This document shows, piece after piece, positions 43,759-53,863 of a stretch of DNA of 64,000 nt. Under the pieces are notes generated by a model. It did not search any database. It was not told where the DNA came from and was given only the letters and a program-made list of their open reading frames with translations. Each line of letters starts with the position of its first letter. The first letter of the stretch is position 1. The position numbers and the translations under genes were made by a program. Source of the stretch: Paraburkholderia sp. IMGN_8 (GTDB lineage: Bacteria > Pseudomonadota > Gammaproteobacteria > Burkholderiales > Burkholderiaceae). Where the stretch lies: contig NZ_CP150900.1 in the NCBI RefSeq assembly GCF_038050405.1, positions 2,604,001 through 2,668,000 on the forward strand, written 5' to 3'.

Positions 43759-44499
43759 TCAGCCCATATGCAAACCGCCATTCAGCGAAAAATCAGCGCC
43801 CGTGGAGAAACCCGATTCGTCCGACGCGAGCCATGCCACGATCGAGCCGATTTCGTCCGGCTGGCCGAGACGGCGCACCGGAATCGTTGCGACAATCTTT
43901 TCCAGCACGTCCGGGCGGATCGACTTGACCATATCGGTGCCGATGTAGCCCGGCGACACGGTGTTCACCGTCACGCCCTTGGTGGCCACTTCCTGCGCCA
44001 GCGACATCGTGAAGCCGTGAATCCCGGCTTTCGCGGTCGAGTAGTTGGTCTGGCCGAACTGGCCTTTCTGCCCGTTCACCGACGAAATGTTGATAACCCG
44101 GCCAAAACCACGCTCGACCATGCCGTCGATCACCTGCTTGGTGACGTTGAAGAGGCTAGTCAGGTTGGTGTCGATCACCGCCGTCCAGTCTTCGTGCGTC
44201 ATCTTGCGGAACACGACGTCGCGCGTGATGCCGGCATTGTTCACCAGCACGTCGATTTCGCCGACTTCGGCCTTGACCTTGTCGAACGCGGCTTTGGTCG
44301 ACTCCCAGTCACCGACGTTGCCTTCGGACGCGATGAAGTCGAAGCCCAGCGCCTTCTGCTCTTCAAGCCACTTCACGCGGCGCGGCGAGTTCGGGCCGCA
44401 GCCTGCGACCACCTTGAAGCCTTCTTTGTGTAGCCGCTGGCAAATGCTCGTGCCGATGCCGCCCATCCCGCCCGTTACGTAAGCAATTCGCTGTGTCAT
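43759..44499 (-). CDS. phaB: Acetoacetyl-CoA reductase
   Basis: 246 residues, short-chain dehydrogenase. The NADPH-binding motif is YVTGGMGGIGTSICQRL, NNAG is in LVNNAGITRDVVF, and the catalytic Ser and Tyr-Lys are in NISSVNGQKGQFGQTNYSTAK. It reduces acetoacetyl-CoA to (R)-3-hydroxybutyryl-CoA, the monomer used by PhaC. It sits between phaA (158 bp upstream) and phaR. Motifs and length match the Cupriavidus/Burkholderia enzyme. Confidence 0.94.
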   Translation of the reverse strand: MTQRIAYVTGGMGGIGTSICQRLHKEGFKVVAGCGPNSPRRVKWLEEQKALGFDFIASEGNVGDWESTKAAFDKVKAEVGEIDVLVNNAGITRDVVFRKMTHEDWTAVIDTNLTSLFNVTKQVIDGMVERGFGRVINISSVNGQKGQFGQTNYSTAKAGIHGFTMSLAQEVATKGVTVNTVSPGYIGTDMVKSIRPDVLEKIVATIPVRRLGQPDEIGSIVAWLASDESGFSTGADFSLNGGLHMG

Positions 44500-44657
44500 A
44501 AACTAGACTCCGTTGTCGTTTTCGAGGCGCCGACCGGCTGCCCCATTCCTCGCCTTGTACTTCATCTCCGCTGCCGCCGGGCGACCGGCCGGCGAGGCCA
44601 CTGCTCACCGCGCGCCGCCTGCTGTAACGAGGCGCGCGGCAACCATGCTTTACCGCC

Positions 44658-45839
44658 TTAAGCGCGCTCGACCGCCAGCGCCACACCCATGCCGCCGCCG
44701 ATACACAGCGACGCCAAACCCCTCTTCGCATCGCGTTTCTGCATTTCGTGCAGCAGCGTGACGAGAATCCGGCAACCGGACGCGCCGATCGGATGGCCGA
44801 TCGCAATCGCGCCGCCGTTCACGTTGACCTTCGACGTGTCCCAGCCCATCTGTTTGTGCACGGCGAGCGCCTGCGCGGCAAACGCTTCGTTGATTTCCAT
44901 CAGGTCGAGATCGGCCGGAGTCCAGCCGGCGCGTTCCAGGCAACGGCGCGAAGCCGGCACCGGGCCCATGCCCATCACCTTCGGATCGACGCCTGCGTTG
45001 GCGTAGGCCTTGATGCGCGCGAGCGGCGTGAGGCCGAGCGCTTCGGCTTTCTTCGCCGACATCACGATCACCGCCGCCGCGCCGTCGTTCAGACCCGACG
45101 CATTCGCCGCCGTCACAGTGCCTTCCTTCGAGAACGCCGGCTTCAGGCCCGCAAGCGATTCGGCCGTCACGCCATGACGCACGAATTCATCCGTTGCGAA
45201 ACGCAGCGGCTCGCCCTTACGTTGCGGAATTTCGACCGGCACGATTTCGTCATTGAAGCGGCCCGACTTCTGCGCGGCTTCCGCCTTGTTCTGCGACAGC
45301 GCCGCGAACGCGTCCTGTTGCTCGCGCGTGATGCCGTATTCCTTGGCGACGTTTTCCGCCGTCACGCCCATGTGGTACTGGTTGTACACATCCCAGAGGC
45401 CGTCGACGATCATCGAGTCGATCAGCTTCGCATCGCCCATGCGGAAACCGTCGCGCGAACCCGGTAGCACGTGCGGCGCCGCGCTCATGTTTTCCTGACC
45501 GCCGGCGATCACGATGTCGGCGTCGCCCGCGATGATCGCGTTGGCTGCCAGCATCACGGCCTTCAGACCCGAGCCGCACACCTTGTTGATCGTCATGCCT
45601 GGTATGGACGAGGGTAGCCCTGCCTTGATCAGCGACTGACGCGCCGGGTTCTGACCGGAGCCGGCCGTCAACACCTGGCCCAGGATGACTTCGCTCACCT
45701 GCTCGGGCTTCAGACCGGCCCGCTCGAGAACGGCGCGAATCACCGTGGCTCCGAGATCGGGCGCGGCGATCTTCGCCAGCGATCCACCGAATTTACCTAC
45801 TGCCGTACGGGCGGCCGATACGATCACAACATCAGTCAT
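44658..45839 (-). CDS. phaA: Acetyl-CoA acetyltransferase
   Basis: 393 residues from the ATG at 45839, which has GGAGG 8 bases upstream; the ATG two codons earlier is too close to that site. The active-site Cys88 is in [14 protein letters not shown], the His in [13 protein letters not shown] and the C-terminal Cys in [13 protein letters not shown]. It condenses two acetyl-CoA into acetoacetyl-CoA as the first step of PHB synthesis. It follows phaC by 167 bp. Confidence 0.94.
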   Translation of the reverse strand: MTDVVIVSAARTAVGKFGGSLAKIAAPDLGATVIRAVLERAGLKPEQVSEVILGQVLTAGSGQNPARQSLIKAGLPSSIPGMTINKVCGSGLKAVMLAANAIIAGDADIVIAGGQENMSAAPHVLPGSRDGFRMGDAKLIDSMIVDGLWDVYNQYHMGVTAENVAKEYGITREQQDAFAALSQNKAEAAQKSGRFNDEIVPVEIPQRKGEPLRFATDEFVRHGVTAESLAGLKPAFSKEGTVTAANASGLNDGAAAVIVMSAKKAEALGLTPLARIKAYANAGVDPKVMGMGPVPASRRCLERAGWTPADLDLMEINEAFAAQALAVHKQMGWDTSKVNVNGGAIAIGHPIGASGCRILVTLLHEMQKRDAKRGLASLCIGGGMGVALAVERA

Positions 45840-46006
45840 TTCCATATCCTCCGGGCATGTCGGCCAGTTGCGCCGCAGCCCGTCAAGTTAAAAATCTCGT
45901 TGATCTTCCGCTCTTACTCAATCAGGCGCTCGTTCAGACCATCCAGCGAAGCGCGCCATGAAATTTCCGCCGTGAGACCTCCGCTGTGAAATCTCATTAC
46001 ACACCA

Positions 46007-47914
46007 CTACTCGCGCTGCCGCACATAACGCCCCGGCGCCGGCTCGATGACCGGGAATTCGGCCGAGCCAGGTTTGGCGCGCGGCTTCACTTTCTTGCCG
46101 CCGTACTGATCGAGCCAGTTGGTCCATTCGGGCCACCAGCTGCCGGGTACCTCGGCGGCCTGACCCAGCCACTCGTCCGGGCTTTCAGGCAGCGTCCTGG
46201 CGTCGCCTTCCAGCACCCAGTAATTGCGTTTTTTCTTCGCCGGCGGATTGATCACGCCCGCGATATGGCCGGACGCGCCGAGCACGAACTTCAGCGGCCC
46301 GGTCAGCAACGGCACTGACGCATACGCAGTTTGCCACGGCACGATATGGTCTTCGCGCGAACCGTAGATGAAAGTCGGCACGTCGATCTTCGACAGGTCG
46401 ATCGGCTCGCCGCACGTGGTCAACGCACCCGGCTCACGCAGGCGATTCTCGAGATACGTATTGCGCAGATACCAGACGTACATCGGACCCGGCAGACTGG
46501 TCGAATCGCTGTTCCAGTACAGCAGATCGAACGGCACCGGCGTGCGCCCTTTGAGGTAGTTGTCGACGACGTAGTTCCACACCAGATCGTTCGGCCGCAG
46601 GAACGAGAACGTGTTGGCGAACTCGATGCCGCGCATCAGCCCCGGCGCGCTGCCATTCTTGCCGCCGATGGTCTGCTCGCGCATCTGCACATGCGCTTCG
46701 TCGACGAAAATGTCGAGTACGCCCGTGTCCGAGAAGTCGAGCATCGCGGTGAGCAAGGTCATCGACGCAGCCGGATGTTCGCCGCGCGCGGCCGCCACCG
46801 CCAGCGCCGTAGCCAGCATCGTACCGCCCACACAAAAACCGAGCGTGTTGATCTGCTCGCGGCCGCTGATATTGCGCACCGTATCGATCGCAGTGAGCAC
46901 GCCCTCGCCGATGTAATCGTCCCACGTTTTATGCGCAATGGATGCATCCGCGTTGCGCCACGAAATCAGAAACACCTGATGACCCGAATCGAGTCCGTGC
47001 GCGACCAGCGAGTTCTCCGGCTGCAGATCGAGAATGTAGAACTTGTTGATGCAAGGCGGCACGATCAACAGTGGCCGTTCGCGCACGGTGGCCGTACGCG
47101 GCTTGTACTGGATCAACTGGATCAGGTCGCTTTCGAACACCACCGAGCCTTCGGTGTTCGCTAGATTCTCGCCGACCACGAAACGCGATTCGTCAGTCTG
47201 CGAAATTTTGCCGCGCTGCAAGTCGCTGAGCAGGTTCATCACGCCCTGCCGCAAGCTCTCGCCCTGACTATCGAGCAAGGTTTTTTGCGCTTCGGGATTC
47301 AAGGCGAAGAAATTGCTCGGCGACGCCGCCGCGGTCCACTGCTGCACCGCAAAGCGAATGCGCTCGCGCACCTTCGGTTCGGTTTCGAGCGCGTCGACCA
47401 TTTCCTGCAGATAGCGCGCGTTCAACAGATACCATGCGGCGGTGAACGCGTAGGCCGGCGTCGAACTCCACGCGTCGGAACTGAAGCGGCGGTCGTTGAG
47501 TTCGGGGATCTTCGTCGTGGAAGCGGCTGCCTGCTGGATCAACTCCATCGCCTCGCGGGAATAATCGGCTTGCAGCTTTTGCAGACGCTCCGATGGGATC
47601 GCCGCGCTTGGGACATTGAGCCCGGCGAATGACGGCAGCGGCGGCATCGACGACATGGATGCCGCGGCCGCCTTGCTGAAGTCCGGCATGCCGGGAAACG
47701 ATGGCATCTGCGGTATCTGCATCGACATTTGCGGCATTGAGAAAGGCGCGCCATTGCCGCCGGGCGGTGCGCCGAGCGAACGCCATGCGTTCATCCAGGC
47801 GTCGAATAACTGCTGCATGCCGGCGGCTGAAGGTGCGCCGCTCGTACCGGCCTGCTGCGTATGCTCCGTCGAGGAGTCCGTGCTAGGGGAAGCTGAGGAA
47901 TGTGATGCTGCCAT
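46007..47914 (-). CDS. phaC: Class I polyhydroxyalkanoate synthase
   Basis: 635 residues, somewhat longer than the ~590 of the Cupriavidus enzyme because of an N-terminal Ser/Thr- and Met/Pro-rich region (PQMSMQIPQMPSFPGMPDFS). The lipase-like box is GFCVGGTML with nucleophile Cys361; the catalytic Asp and His lie in TFIYGSREDHIVPW and LGASGHIAGVINPP. It polymerises (R)-3-hydroxyacyl-CoA into granules. No phaE or phaR subunit of class III/IV enzymes is needed. It is first in the pha cluster, with a well-formed sigma-70 promoter upstream. Confidence 0.95.
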   Translation of the reverse strand: MAASHSSASPSTDSSTEHTQQAGTSGAPSAAGMQQLFDAWMNAWRSLGAPPGGNGAPFSMPQMSMQIPQMPSFPGMPDFSKAAAASMSSMPPLPSFAGLNVPSAAIPSERLQKLQADYSREAMELIQQAAASTTKIPELNDRRFSSDAWSSTPAYAFTAAWYLLNARYLQEMVDALETEPKVRERIRFAVQQWTAAASPSNFFALNPEAQKTLLDSQGESLRQGVMNLLSDLQRGKISQTDESRFVVGENLANTEGSVVFESDLIQLIQYKPRTATVRERPLLIVPPCINKFYILDLQPENSLVAHGLDSGHQVFLISWRNADASIAHKTWDDYIGEGVLTAIDTVRNISGREQINTLGFCVGGTMLATALAVAAARGEHPAASMTLLTAMLDFSDTGVLDIFVDEAHVQMREQTIGGKNGSAPGLMRGIEFANTFSFLRPNDLVWNYVVDNYLKGRTPVPFDLLYWNSDSTSLPGPMYVWYLRNTYLENRLREPGALTTCGEPIDLSKIDVPTFIYGSREDHIVPWQTAYASVPLLTGPLKFVLGASGHIAGVINPPAKKKRNYWVLEGDARTLPESPDEWLGQAAEVPGSWWPEWTNWLDQYGGKKVKPRAKPGSAEFPVIEPAPGRYVRQRE

Positions 47915-48390
47915 ACCTGCTTTTGACCGATAAGTCCTTGCGGACGGGTTGAGAGGCAGGTTTTGCGCACGTGGGCGATTGCTCGCGACCTCGTCACGCC
48001 CTGTCCCTTGTACGAGGAGCTAGGAGGAACATTCTTGCTCCCCATCGCAAGGCATGTCAATGCTTGTTCCCGATTTTGCCGCAGTGCGATACTTTTTTAA
48101 TTATCGTTTTCCCTGTGTAGCAGATCGCGCTTTCGGCACGCGCCTCGAAAAACAGATTCGCCAAGGAAACAAGCTCCCATACGGCATAGGTTTAAGTGCG
48201 TTTATCCGTTCGTGTGCCAATGCTTTTCGCGGCAGATTTACGCATATCCGACGAATTCCGGCAGCGCAGCAAAAAAGCCTGCTGCGCCTCCGAACAAACC
48301 CTCATACGCGTCCCCGTAGGCATGCGCTGCGTTCGCTAACGCACACGTGACTGCACTGGAGACTGCCACGCCTGCCAGGCGGTGCACCCG
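47915..48390. other. Intergenic region upstream of phaC
   Basis: This 476 bp gap lies between the start of phaC and the stop of pgeF (both minus strand). The phaC promoter is at 48031-48060. The stretch 48085-48110 is A+T-rich (ACTTTTTTAATTATCG). GCGTTCGCTAACGC (about 48330) is a small inverted repeat with arms GCGTT/AACGC. I find no convincing coding frame. Confidence 0.5.
48031..48060 (-). promoter_or_regulatory. Sigma-70 promoter of phaC
   Basis: On the minus strand, TTGACA (48060-48055), an 18 bp spacer, then AAGAAT (48036-48031). From memory, the described Cupriavidus phaC promoter has the same layout (TTGACA, 18 bp, AACAAT). It lies ~117 bp upstream of the phaC start codon. Confidence 0.7.
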
Positions 48391-49248
48391 CTAGTCCGCG
48401 ATCGTCTGCGCCTGATCGTCCAGCCAGATCAGCGCGGCCATGCGGCCTGTTTCGCGATCGCGGCGATAGGAATAGAAACGCTCACGTTGCGTGACCGTAC
48501 AAAGGTCGCCGCCGACAATCCGGGTTACGCCGAGCCGCTGCAAACGCAAGCGCGCGAGCGCCGCGAGATTGGCCAAATACTTGCCTGCATTTTGCGGATG
48601 CGGAACGAACGCATCGGCAGTGGCGTCGCGTTGTGTACCGTCAACACCGTTCATGAAGGCGTCACGCACGTCTGCGCCGACCTCGAAAGCATCGGGTCCA
48701 ATCGCCGGACCGAGGTAGGCATAGAGCGATGCTGCCTCGACGCCCGCGAGATCGGCGACGCGCTGCGCCGTCTGTTCGACGATGCCTGCCGCGAGGCCTC
48801 GCCACCCCGCATGAGCCGCGCCGACCGCGCGGCCCGCTTCATCGCACAACAACACCGGCATGCAATCGGCAACCATCACGACGCATACCGTGCCGGGCCG
48901 GTCGGTCACGCTGGCATCGGCCCGCGTCGGCGCGCCGCTCGCGCGAGCTTGCGCGAGTACATCTTCTGCTCGCACAATACCGGCACCGTGAATCTGCTCG
49001 AGCCAGGCGGCCTCGCCGACACCCGCCAACGCCAGAAGACGCGCGCGGTTGGTTGCGACCGCGGCCGGATCGTCGCCGGCCTTCATGCCGAGGTTCAAAC
49101 CGCCGGGCTGATCCACGCCGTCAACCCAACGGCCGAACGGCGGCTGGCTCATGCCGCCATTGCGCGTCGTGACGAGCGCGCGCACGCGCGGCGATACATT
49201 CCATGCGGGTTGCACAACATCGGCAAACGTCAGCTCGGGCAAGCTCAT
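48391..49248 (-). CDS. pgeF: Peptidoglycan editing factor PgeF (YfiH family)
   Basis: 285 residues. Cu-oxidase_4 family motifs: [58 protein letters not shown] and [16 protein letters not shown]. The Cys-His-His cluster that binds metal is present. In E. coli the protein prevents misincorporated Ser in peptidoglycan stems; older annotations call it polyphenol oxidase or laccase-like. Its ATG overlaps the rluD stop (ATGA), so the two are translationally coupled, a conserved arrangement. Confidence 0.9.
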   Translation of the reverse strand: MSLPELTFADVVQPAWNVSPRVRALVTTRNGGMSQPPFGRWVDGVDQPGGLNLGMKAGDDPAAVATNRARLLALAGVGEAAWLEQIHGAGIVRAEDVLAQARASGAPTRADASVTDRPGTVCVVMVADCMPVLLCDEAGRAVGAAHAGWRGLAAGIVEQTAQRVADLAGVEAASLYAYLGPAIGPDAFEVGADVRDAFMNGVDGTQRDATADAFVPHPQNAGKYLANLAALARLRLQRLGVTRIVGGDLCTVTQRERFYSYRRDRETGRMAALIWLDDQAQTIAD

Positions 49249-50513
49249 GCGTGGTCGTCCCCGTCGTGTTCATCGGCTTCGTCGTCGTGGCCGGGTGCAT
49301 CGCCTTCTTCAGCGTCTTCGTCAAGCGACACGACGTAGTCTTCGTCCTCATAGTACGTCTCGTCGAACTCGCCGGCGTCGTCGCGTCCCAAACCGAGCGC
49401 GGCCGACAGCACCGCCATGTCTTCCGGCACATCCGCGCGCCATTGCATCGTCCGGCCGGTTTGGGGATGGATCAGGCCGAGGCGCCACGCATGCAGCGCC
49501 TGGCGCGCGAAGCCGTCGGGCAGCGGCGTGACCGAGCGCTTGCCGCGCGCGCGTCCATACACCGGGTCGCCGAGCAGCGGATGGCCGATGTGCGCGCAAT
49601 GCACACGAATCTGATGGGTGCGGCCGGTTTCCAGGTCGCAATGAATCGCGGTGACCGGCTGACGCTGCCAGATCGCAGTATCGACGCGCCGGAAATGCGT
49701 GCGCGCGGGCTTGCCCGATGCGCTCGTGACCACCGCCATGCGCGTGCGTTCGCGCGGGTCGCGGCCGATCGGCGCGTCGATCGTGCCCTCTTCAGGCATG
49801 TTGCCCCACACCAGCGCGAGATAACGGCGCTTGACCGTACGCGCCTGCAGTTGACGGACCAGATCGGTCTGCGCCTCGAGTGTGCGCGCGACCACCATCA
49901 AGCCGGAGGTTTCCTTGTCGAGCCGGTGCACGATGCCGGCGCGCGGCAGGCCTGCGGCGGCGTCGCCATAGCGGTACAGCAGACCGTTCAGCACAGTGCC
50001 GCTCCAGTTGCCGGCGGCCGGATGCACGACCATGCCAGCCGGCTTGTTGATGACCACCAGCGTGTCGTCCTCATAGACGATCTCGAGCGGCACCGGCTCG
50101 GGCGTGAACGCGAGTTGTTCAGGCAGCAGATCTGGCACGAGCTCGATGGTCGCGCCGAGCGGCACCGGTTGACGGATCTTCGCCGGCTTGCCGTCGATGC
50201 GCACACGCTCGGCCTCGATCCAGCTTTGCAGCCGGTTGCGCGAGAACTCGGGAAACACTCGGGCGAGCACCTTGTCGAGGCGTTCGCCGGCCAGTTCGTC
50301 GGGCACGGTGACGCTGCGCGGCGATTCGTCCGCCACGCGGCTGGCCACGGTCGGCACCAAGCCTGGCGCGCCGGCGGCGGCGAGCGCGTCGCTGCCGAGA
50401 TCGTCGTCGAGCGAATCGACGCCCAACGCGTCGGAGGGGTCAGCGCTTACGCTATAATCTTCGTTGCTATTCCCGGCACCGGTAGCGGTACCTGGAGTAT
50501 TTGAGCGGGTCAT
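49245..50513 (-). CDS. rluD: 23S rRNA pseudouridine synthase RluD
   Basis: 422 residues. It modifies uridines 1911/1915/1917 of helix 69. An S4 domain ([20 protein letters not shown]) is followed by the catalytic domain with [19 protein letters not shown] carrying the catalytic Asp, and [14 protein letters not shown] and [21 protein letters not shown] motifs. There is a long N-terminal acidic Ala/Asp leader (~75 residues) and a C-terminal acidic tail beyond the core. The first ~50 nt overlap the divergent bamD promoter. The longer leader could be wrong, since a later start would also contain the complete fold. Confidence 0.92.
   Translation of the reverse strand: MTRSNTPGTATGAGNSNEDYSVSADPSDALGVDSLDDDLGSDALAAAGAPGLVPTVASRVADESPRSVTVPDELAGERLDKVLARVFPEFSRNRLQSWIEAERVRIDGKPAKIRQPVPLGATIELVPDLLPEQLAFTPEPVPLEIVYEDDTLVVINKPAGMVVHPAAGNWSGTVLNGLLYRYGDAAAGLPRAGIVHRLDKETSGLMVVARTLEAQTDLVRQLQARTVKRRYLALVWGNMPEEGTIDAPIGRDPRERTRMAVVTSASGKPARTHFRRVDTAIWQRQPVTAIHCDLETGRTHQIRVHCAHIGHPLLGDPVYGRARGKRSVTPLPDGFARQALHAWRLGLIHPQTGRTMQWRADVPEDMAVLSAALGLGRDDAGEFDETYYEDEDYVVSLDEDAEEGDAPGHDDEADEHDGDDHA
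50453..50458 (+). promoter_or_regulatory. -10 box of bamD inside the 5' end of rluD
   Basis: TATAAT in TTACGCTATAATCTTCG, a perfect consensus, lies 94 bp before the bamD ATG. It is within the annotated rluD coding sequence on the opposite strand. Confidence 0.65.
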
Positions 50514-50551
50514 TGAGTCTGGGTCACCTGGACGTAAAGCTAGACTGGAAA

Positions 50552-51412
50552 ATGCGAGCCTTGAACACCATCACTAAAGCGGCGATCAATTTGGCGGCCA
50601 TCAAGAAGGCGGCCCGGAAAGTGGCCGGATACATTGCGTGTGCCGCAGCCGTCGCCATTGTTGCGGCTTGTCACGGCCTGCCGGAAAAGACCGACGAAAC
50701 GGCTACGTGGAACAACAACAAATTATATACGGAGGCGAACGACGCTCTGTCCGGTGGTGACTTCGGCAAGTGCGCCAAGTATTTCGAGATGCTGGAGGGC
50801 CGCGATCCGTTCGGTCACTTCGCACAGCAAGCGCAGATCAACGTCGCGTATTGCAACTGGAAAGACAACGAAAACGCCGCCGCGGACCAGGCGATCGACC
50901 GCTTCATCCAGCTGCACCCGGATCACCCGGACATCGCCTACGCGTACTACCTGAAGGGCATGATCCACTTCAATGACGACCTCGGTCTGTTCGGCCGCTT
51001 CTCCGGCCAGGACATGAGCGAGCGCGATCCGAAGTCGCTGCGCGAGTCGTATGACGCGTTCAAGGTCGTGGTCGACCGGTATCCGAACAGCAAGTACGCG
51101 CCGGACGCCGCGCAACGCATGCGTTACATCGTGAACGCGCTGGCGTCGCACGAAGTCCACGCGGCGGACTACTACTACCGCCGTGGCGCCTATGTCGCCG
51201 CGATCAACCGCGCGCAACTGGCATTGAAGGAATACAAGAACGCACCGGCGATCGAAGACGCACTGCACATCATGATGCTGTCGTACGAGAAGCTGAATCA
51301 GCCGCAACTGGCTGACGACACCAAGCGCGTGCTGGCCGGCACCTTCCCCGACAGCCCGTATATCACTGGGCATGCAAGGCCGGGTAAGGAAAAGTCGTGG
51401 TGGCAGTTCTAA
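50552..51412 (+). CDS. bamD: Outer membrane assembly lipoprotein BamD
   Basis: 286 residues. The signal ends in a lipobox, IVAACHG, with Cys as the lipidated residue. TPR-like repeats follow ([60 protein letters not shown]) and the conserved [20 protein letters not shown]. It is an essential part of the BAM complex that inserts beta-barrel proteins into the outer membrane. The ATG at 50552 gives a normal signal peptide; the upstream in-frame start overlaps the rluD start region. A strong terminator follows. Confidence 0.94.
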   Translation: MRALNTITKAAINLAAIKKAARKVAGYIACAAAVAIVAACHGLPEKTDETATWNNNKLYTEANDALSGGDFGKCAKYFEMLEGRDPFGHFAQQAQINVAYCNWKDNENAAADQAIDRFIQLHPDHPDIAYAYYLKGMIHFNDDLGLFGRFSGQDMSERDPKSLRESYDAFKVVVDRYPNSKYAPDAAQRMRYIVNALASHEVHAADYYYRRGAYVAAINRAQLALKEYKNAPAIEDALHIMMLSYEKLNQPQLADDTKRVLAGTFPDSPYITGHARPGKEKSWWQF

Positions 51413-51436
51413 GTCACGCAACGCTCTGAAAACAAA

Positions 51437-51468
51437 AACGCCACGACTTCGGTCGTGGCGTTTCTGTT
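51437..51468. terminator. Bidirectional terminator between bamD and rlmD
   Basis: AACGCCACGAC (51437-51447), the stable TTCG loop, then GTCGTGGCGTT and TCTGTTT. The left side is A-rich (AAAACAAAAACG), so it can work in both directions for these convergent genes. Confidence 0.88.
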
Positions 51469-51516
51469 TGTGCAGACTGAGTGTGCAGATAGCGCTTTGG
51501 CTTGAAGCCCCTCGCT

Positions 51517-52935
51517 TCAAGCCCGCTCGAACAATGCAATCGACTCCACATGCGACGTGTGCGGGAACATGTTCACCACGCCCGCCCCCACCAGCCGATA
51601 GCCTGCCTCGTGAACCAGCAGACCGGCATCGCGTGCGAGCGTCGCCGGATTGCACGACACGTAGACGATCCGCGTGGGCAGCGGTCCATTGCCGCTCTGC
51701 GCGATCTCGGCCAGCGCCTTCGCCACCGCCAGCGCGCCTTCGCGCGGCGGGTCGACGAGGAATTTGTCGAAGTGGCCGAGCGCGCGCATGTCGTCGGCGG
51801 TGACTTCGAACAGATTGCGGCACGCAAACGACGTGTGCCCCGCGACGCCGTTCAGCTCAGCATTGGCCAGTGCGCGCGAGGTCAGCACGTCGCTGCCTTC
51901 AATGCCAACCACTTCCTTCGAAATTCGCGCGAGGGGCAGCGTGAAGTTACCGATCCCGCAGAACAGGTCGAGCACGCGATCCGTACGCGCCGGCGCCAGC
52001 AGACGCAGCGCGCGGCTCACCAGCACGCGGTTGATCTGGTGGTTCACCTGGGTGAAATCGGTCGGCTTGAACGGCATCCGAATGTTGTATTCCGGCAGCG
52101 TGTAGTCGAGCTGCACGTCGAGCGGATAGAACGGCGTAACCGTATCCGGGCCGCCCGGCTGCAACCAGAACTGCACCTTGTGCTCGTCGGCGAACTCGCG
52201 CAGCACCTGTTCGTCGGCTTCCGTGATCGGTTCCAGATTGCGCACCACCAGCGCCGTGACCGACGAGCCGACCGCGAGTTCGAGCTGCGGCATGCGATCG
52301 TAGATCGACAGCTTTCGGACCATGAAGCGCAACGGCATCAGCATTGCCGACACATGCGGCGGCAACACCTCGCAGGTCTTCATATCGGCGATGTAGCTGC
52401 TTTTCTTCTCGTGAAAACCAATGCGCATGCCACCTTTTTCCGGCAGGTAGCGCACCGCCAGACGCGCGCGATACCGGTATCCCCACGCCGGCCCGTGAAT
52501 CGGCCGGAACACGGTCTCCGGACGTAGCTTCGCAAGATGTTGGAGATTGTCTTCGAGTACGCGCTGCTTGACCGCCACCTGTGCGCGGATGTCGAGATGC
52601 TGCATTGAACAGCCGCCACAGATGCTGAAGTACGTGCATTTGGGCGTGGTGCGGATCACGCTTTCGCGCAGCACCTCGACGACCTCAGCCTGCTCGAATT
52701 TCGGCTTGCTGCGGTGAGTCGAGTAGCTGACGCGCTCACCGGGCAATGCGCCTTCGACGAAAATAACCTTGCCCGGCGTGCCGTCTTCGCTCTCGATACG
52801 GCCGACGCCGCGCGCTTCCATATCGAGCGAGACAATTTCGATGATCGGCTCATGGCCGGTAACAACGGGTGCTCGCACCGGAGCGGGCGCCTTCTGGCGC
52901 TTCGGCGAGCGACGATGGGGGGCAGTTCGGGACAC
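51517..52935 (-). CDS. rlmD: 23S rRNA (uracil-1939-C5) methyltransferase
   Basis: 472 residues from the GTG at 52935, chosen because AGGAAG lies 6 bases upstream. A basic leader is followed by a TRAM domain (~45-105, [20 protein letters not shown]). The [4Fe-4S] cysteines are in [14 protein letters not shown] plus a later Cys in [10 protein letters not shown]. The SAM-binding domain has [15 protein letters not shown], and the catalytic Cys is in [13 protein letters not shown]. It methylates U1939. It converges on bamD. Confidence 0.93.
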   Translation of the reverse strand: MSRTAPHRRSPKRQKAPAPVRAPVVTGHEPIIEIVSLDMEARGVGRIESEDGTPGKVIFVEGALPGERVSYSTHRSKPKFEQAEVVEVLRESVIRTTPKCTYFSICGGCSMQHLDIRAQVAVKQRVLEDNLQHLAKLRPETVFRPIHGPAWGYRYRARLAVRYLPEKGGMRIGFHEKKSSYIADMKTCEVLPPHVSAMLMPLRFMVRKLSIYDRMPQLELAVGSSVTALVVRNLEPITEADEQVLREFADEHKVQFWLQPGGPDTVTPFYPLDVQLDYTLPEYNIRMPFKPTDFTQVNHQINRVLVSRALRLLAPARTDRVLDLFCGIGNFTLPLARISKEVVGIEGSDVLTSRALANAELNGVAGHTSFACRNLFEVTADDMRALGHFDKFLVDPPREGALAVAKALAEIAQSGNGPLPTRIVYVSCNPATLARDAGLLVHEAGYRLVGAGVVNMFPHTSHVESIALFERA

Positions 52936-53082
52936 CTGCAACTTCCTGACAAACTTGGGGGAAAGGCGAGATTGTAGACGAACCTCCGCTCTTGCCAACG
53001 ATTTGGCGCGGCCGCAATCGCCAAAGCGTGTGCTGAGCGCCTCGCTCCCAGTTAGCGTACGGCGAACCGCTTCGCCGTAACC

Positions 53083-53859
53083 CTAGTTATCGAACGCGGC
53101 CAGATACTCGGCCCATTGTGGCGCCGCTTCCAGCGCAAGCGCGTTTTTAACCAGCATGATCTCGTCAGCATACTCTTCGGCGGAAAACGCGCCGCGGATC
53201 AACTGGAAGCGGCAATACAGCAGATACGTATTGACGACGTCGGTCTCGCAATAATTACGGATTTCCTCGATGCGGCCTTCCTGATACGCGTGCCACACCT
53301 GGCTGCCGTCCATGCCCATCTTGCCGGGAAAGCCGCACATCTTGGCGAGCGCGTCGAGCGGCGCATTGGCGCGCGCCTGATACATCGCCAGTACGTCCAT
53401 CAGATCCGTGTGACGCGCGTGGTAGCGGCTGATGTAGTTGTTCCACTTGAACTCGCGATCGTCCTCACCGAGATCCCAGAAACGGGAGGCCGGAATGCCG
53501 TTGACCAGCGCACGGTAATTCAGCACCGGCAAGTCGAAACCGCCGCCGTTCCACGACACCAGTTGCGGCGTGTACTTCTCGATCACGCGATAAAACGACT
53601 GCACCAGCGCGGCCTCACCGTCTTCCAGCGTGCCGAGCGAGCGCACCCGGAAACCGTTGTTGTCGCGAAATACGCAGGAAATCGCCGCGATCCGTTGCAG
53701 GTGGTGCGGCAGGAAATCGCTGCCGGTCTTCTCGCGGCGCGCGGCAAACGCGTGCTCGGCGACTTCGGCGTCGCTCAGCGTGGCGGGCAAATCTTCGAGG
53801 CGGCGAATGCCGGCGACATCGGGAATCGTCTCGATGTCGAAAACCAGGATCGGTGTCAT
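53083..53859 (-). CDS. DnaQ-like 3'-5' exonuclease (PolB-associated family)
   Basis: 258 residues. The exonuclease I motif VFDIETIPD with DxE acids is at the N-terminus, LVSWNGGGFDLPVLNYRAL is motif II, and the final acidic motif is NYCETDVVNTYLLYCRF. This is the predicted 3'-5' exonuclease family related to family B polymerases, and the biological role is not established. The start MTPILVFDIE at 53859 leaves only 4 bp after the rpoS stop, so the genes are coupled; a start at 53889 would overlap rpoS. Confidence 0.85.
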   Translation of the reverse strand: MTPILVFDIETIPDVAGIRRLEDLPATLSDAEVAEHAFAARREKTGSDFLPHHLQRIAAISCVFRDNNGFRVRSLGTLEDGEAALVQSFYRVIEKYTPQLVSWNGGGFDLPVLNYRALVNGIPASRFWDLGEDDREFKWNNYISRYHARHTDLMDVLAMYQARANAPLDALAKMCGFPGKMGMDGSQVWHAYQEGRIEEIRNYCETDVVNTYLLYCRFQLIRGAFSAEEYADEIMLVKNALALEAAPQWAEYLAAFDN

Positions 53860-53863
53860 TGAA

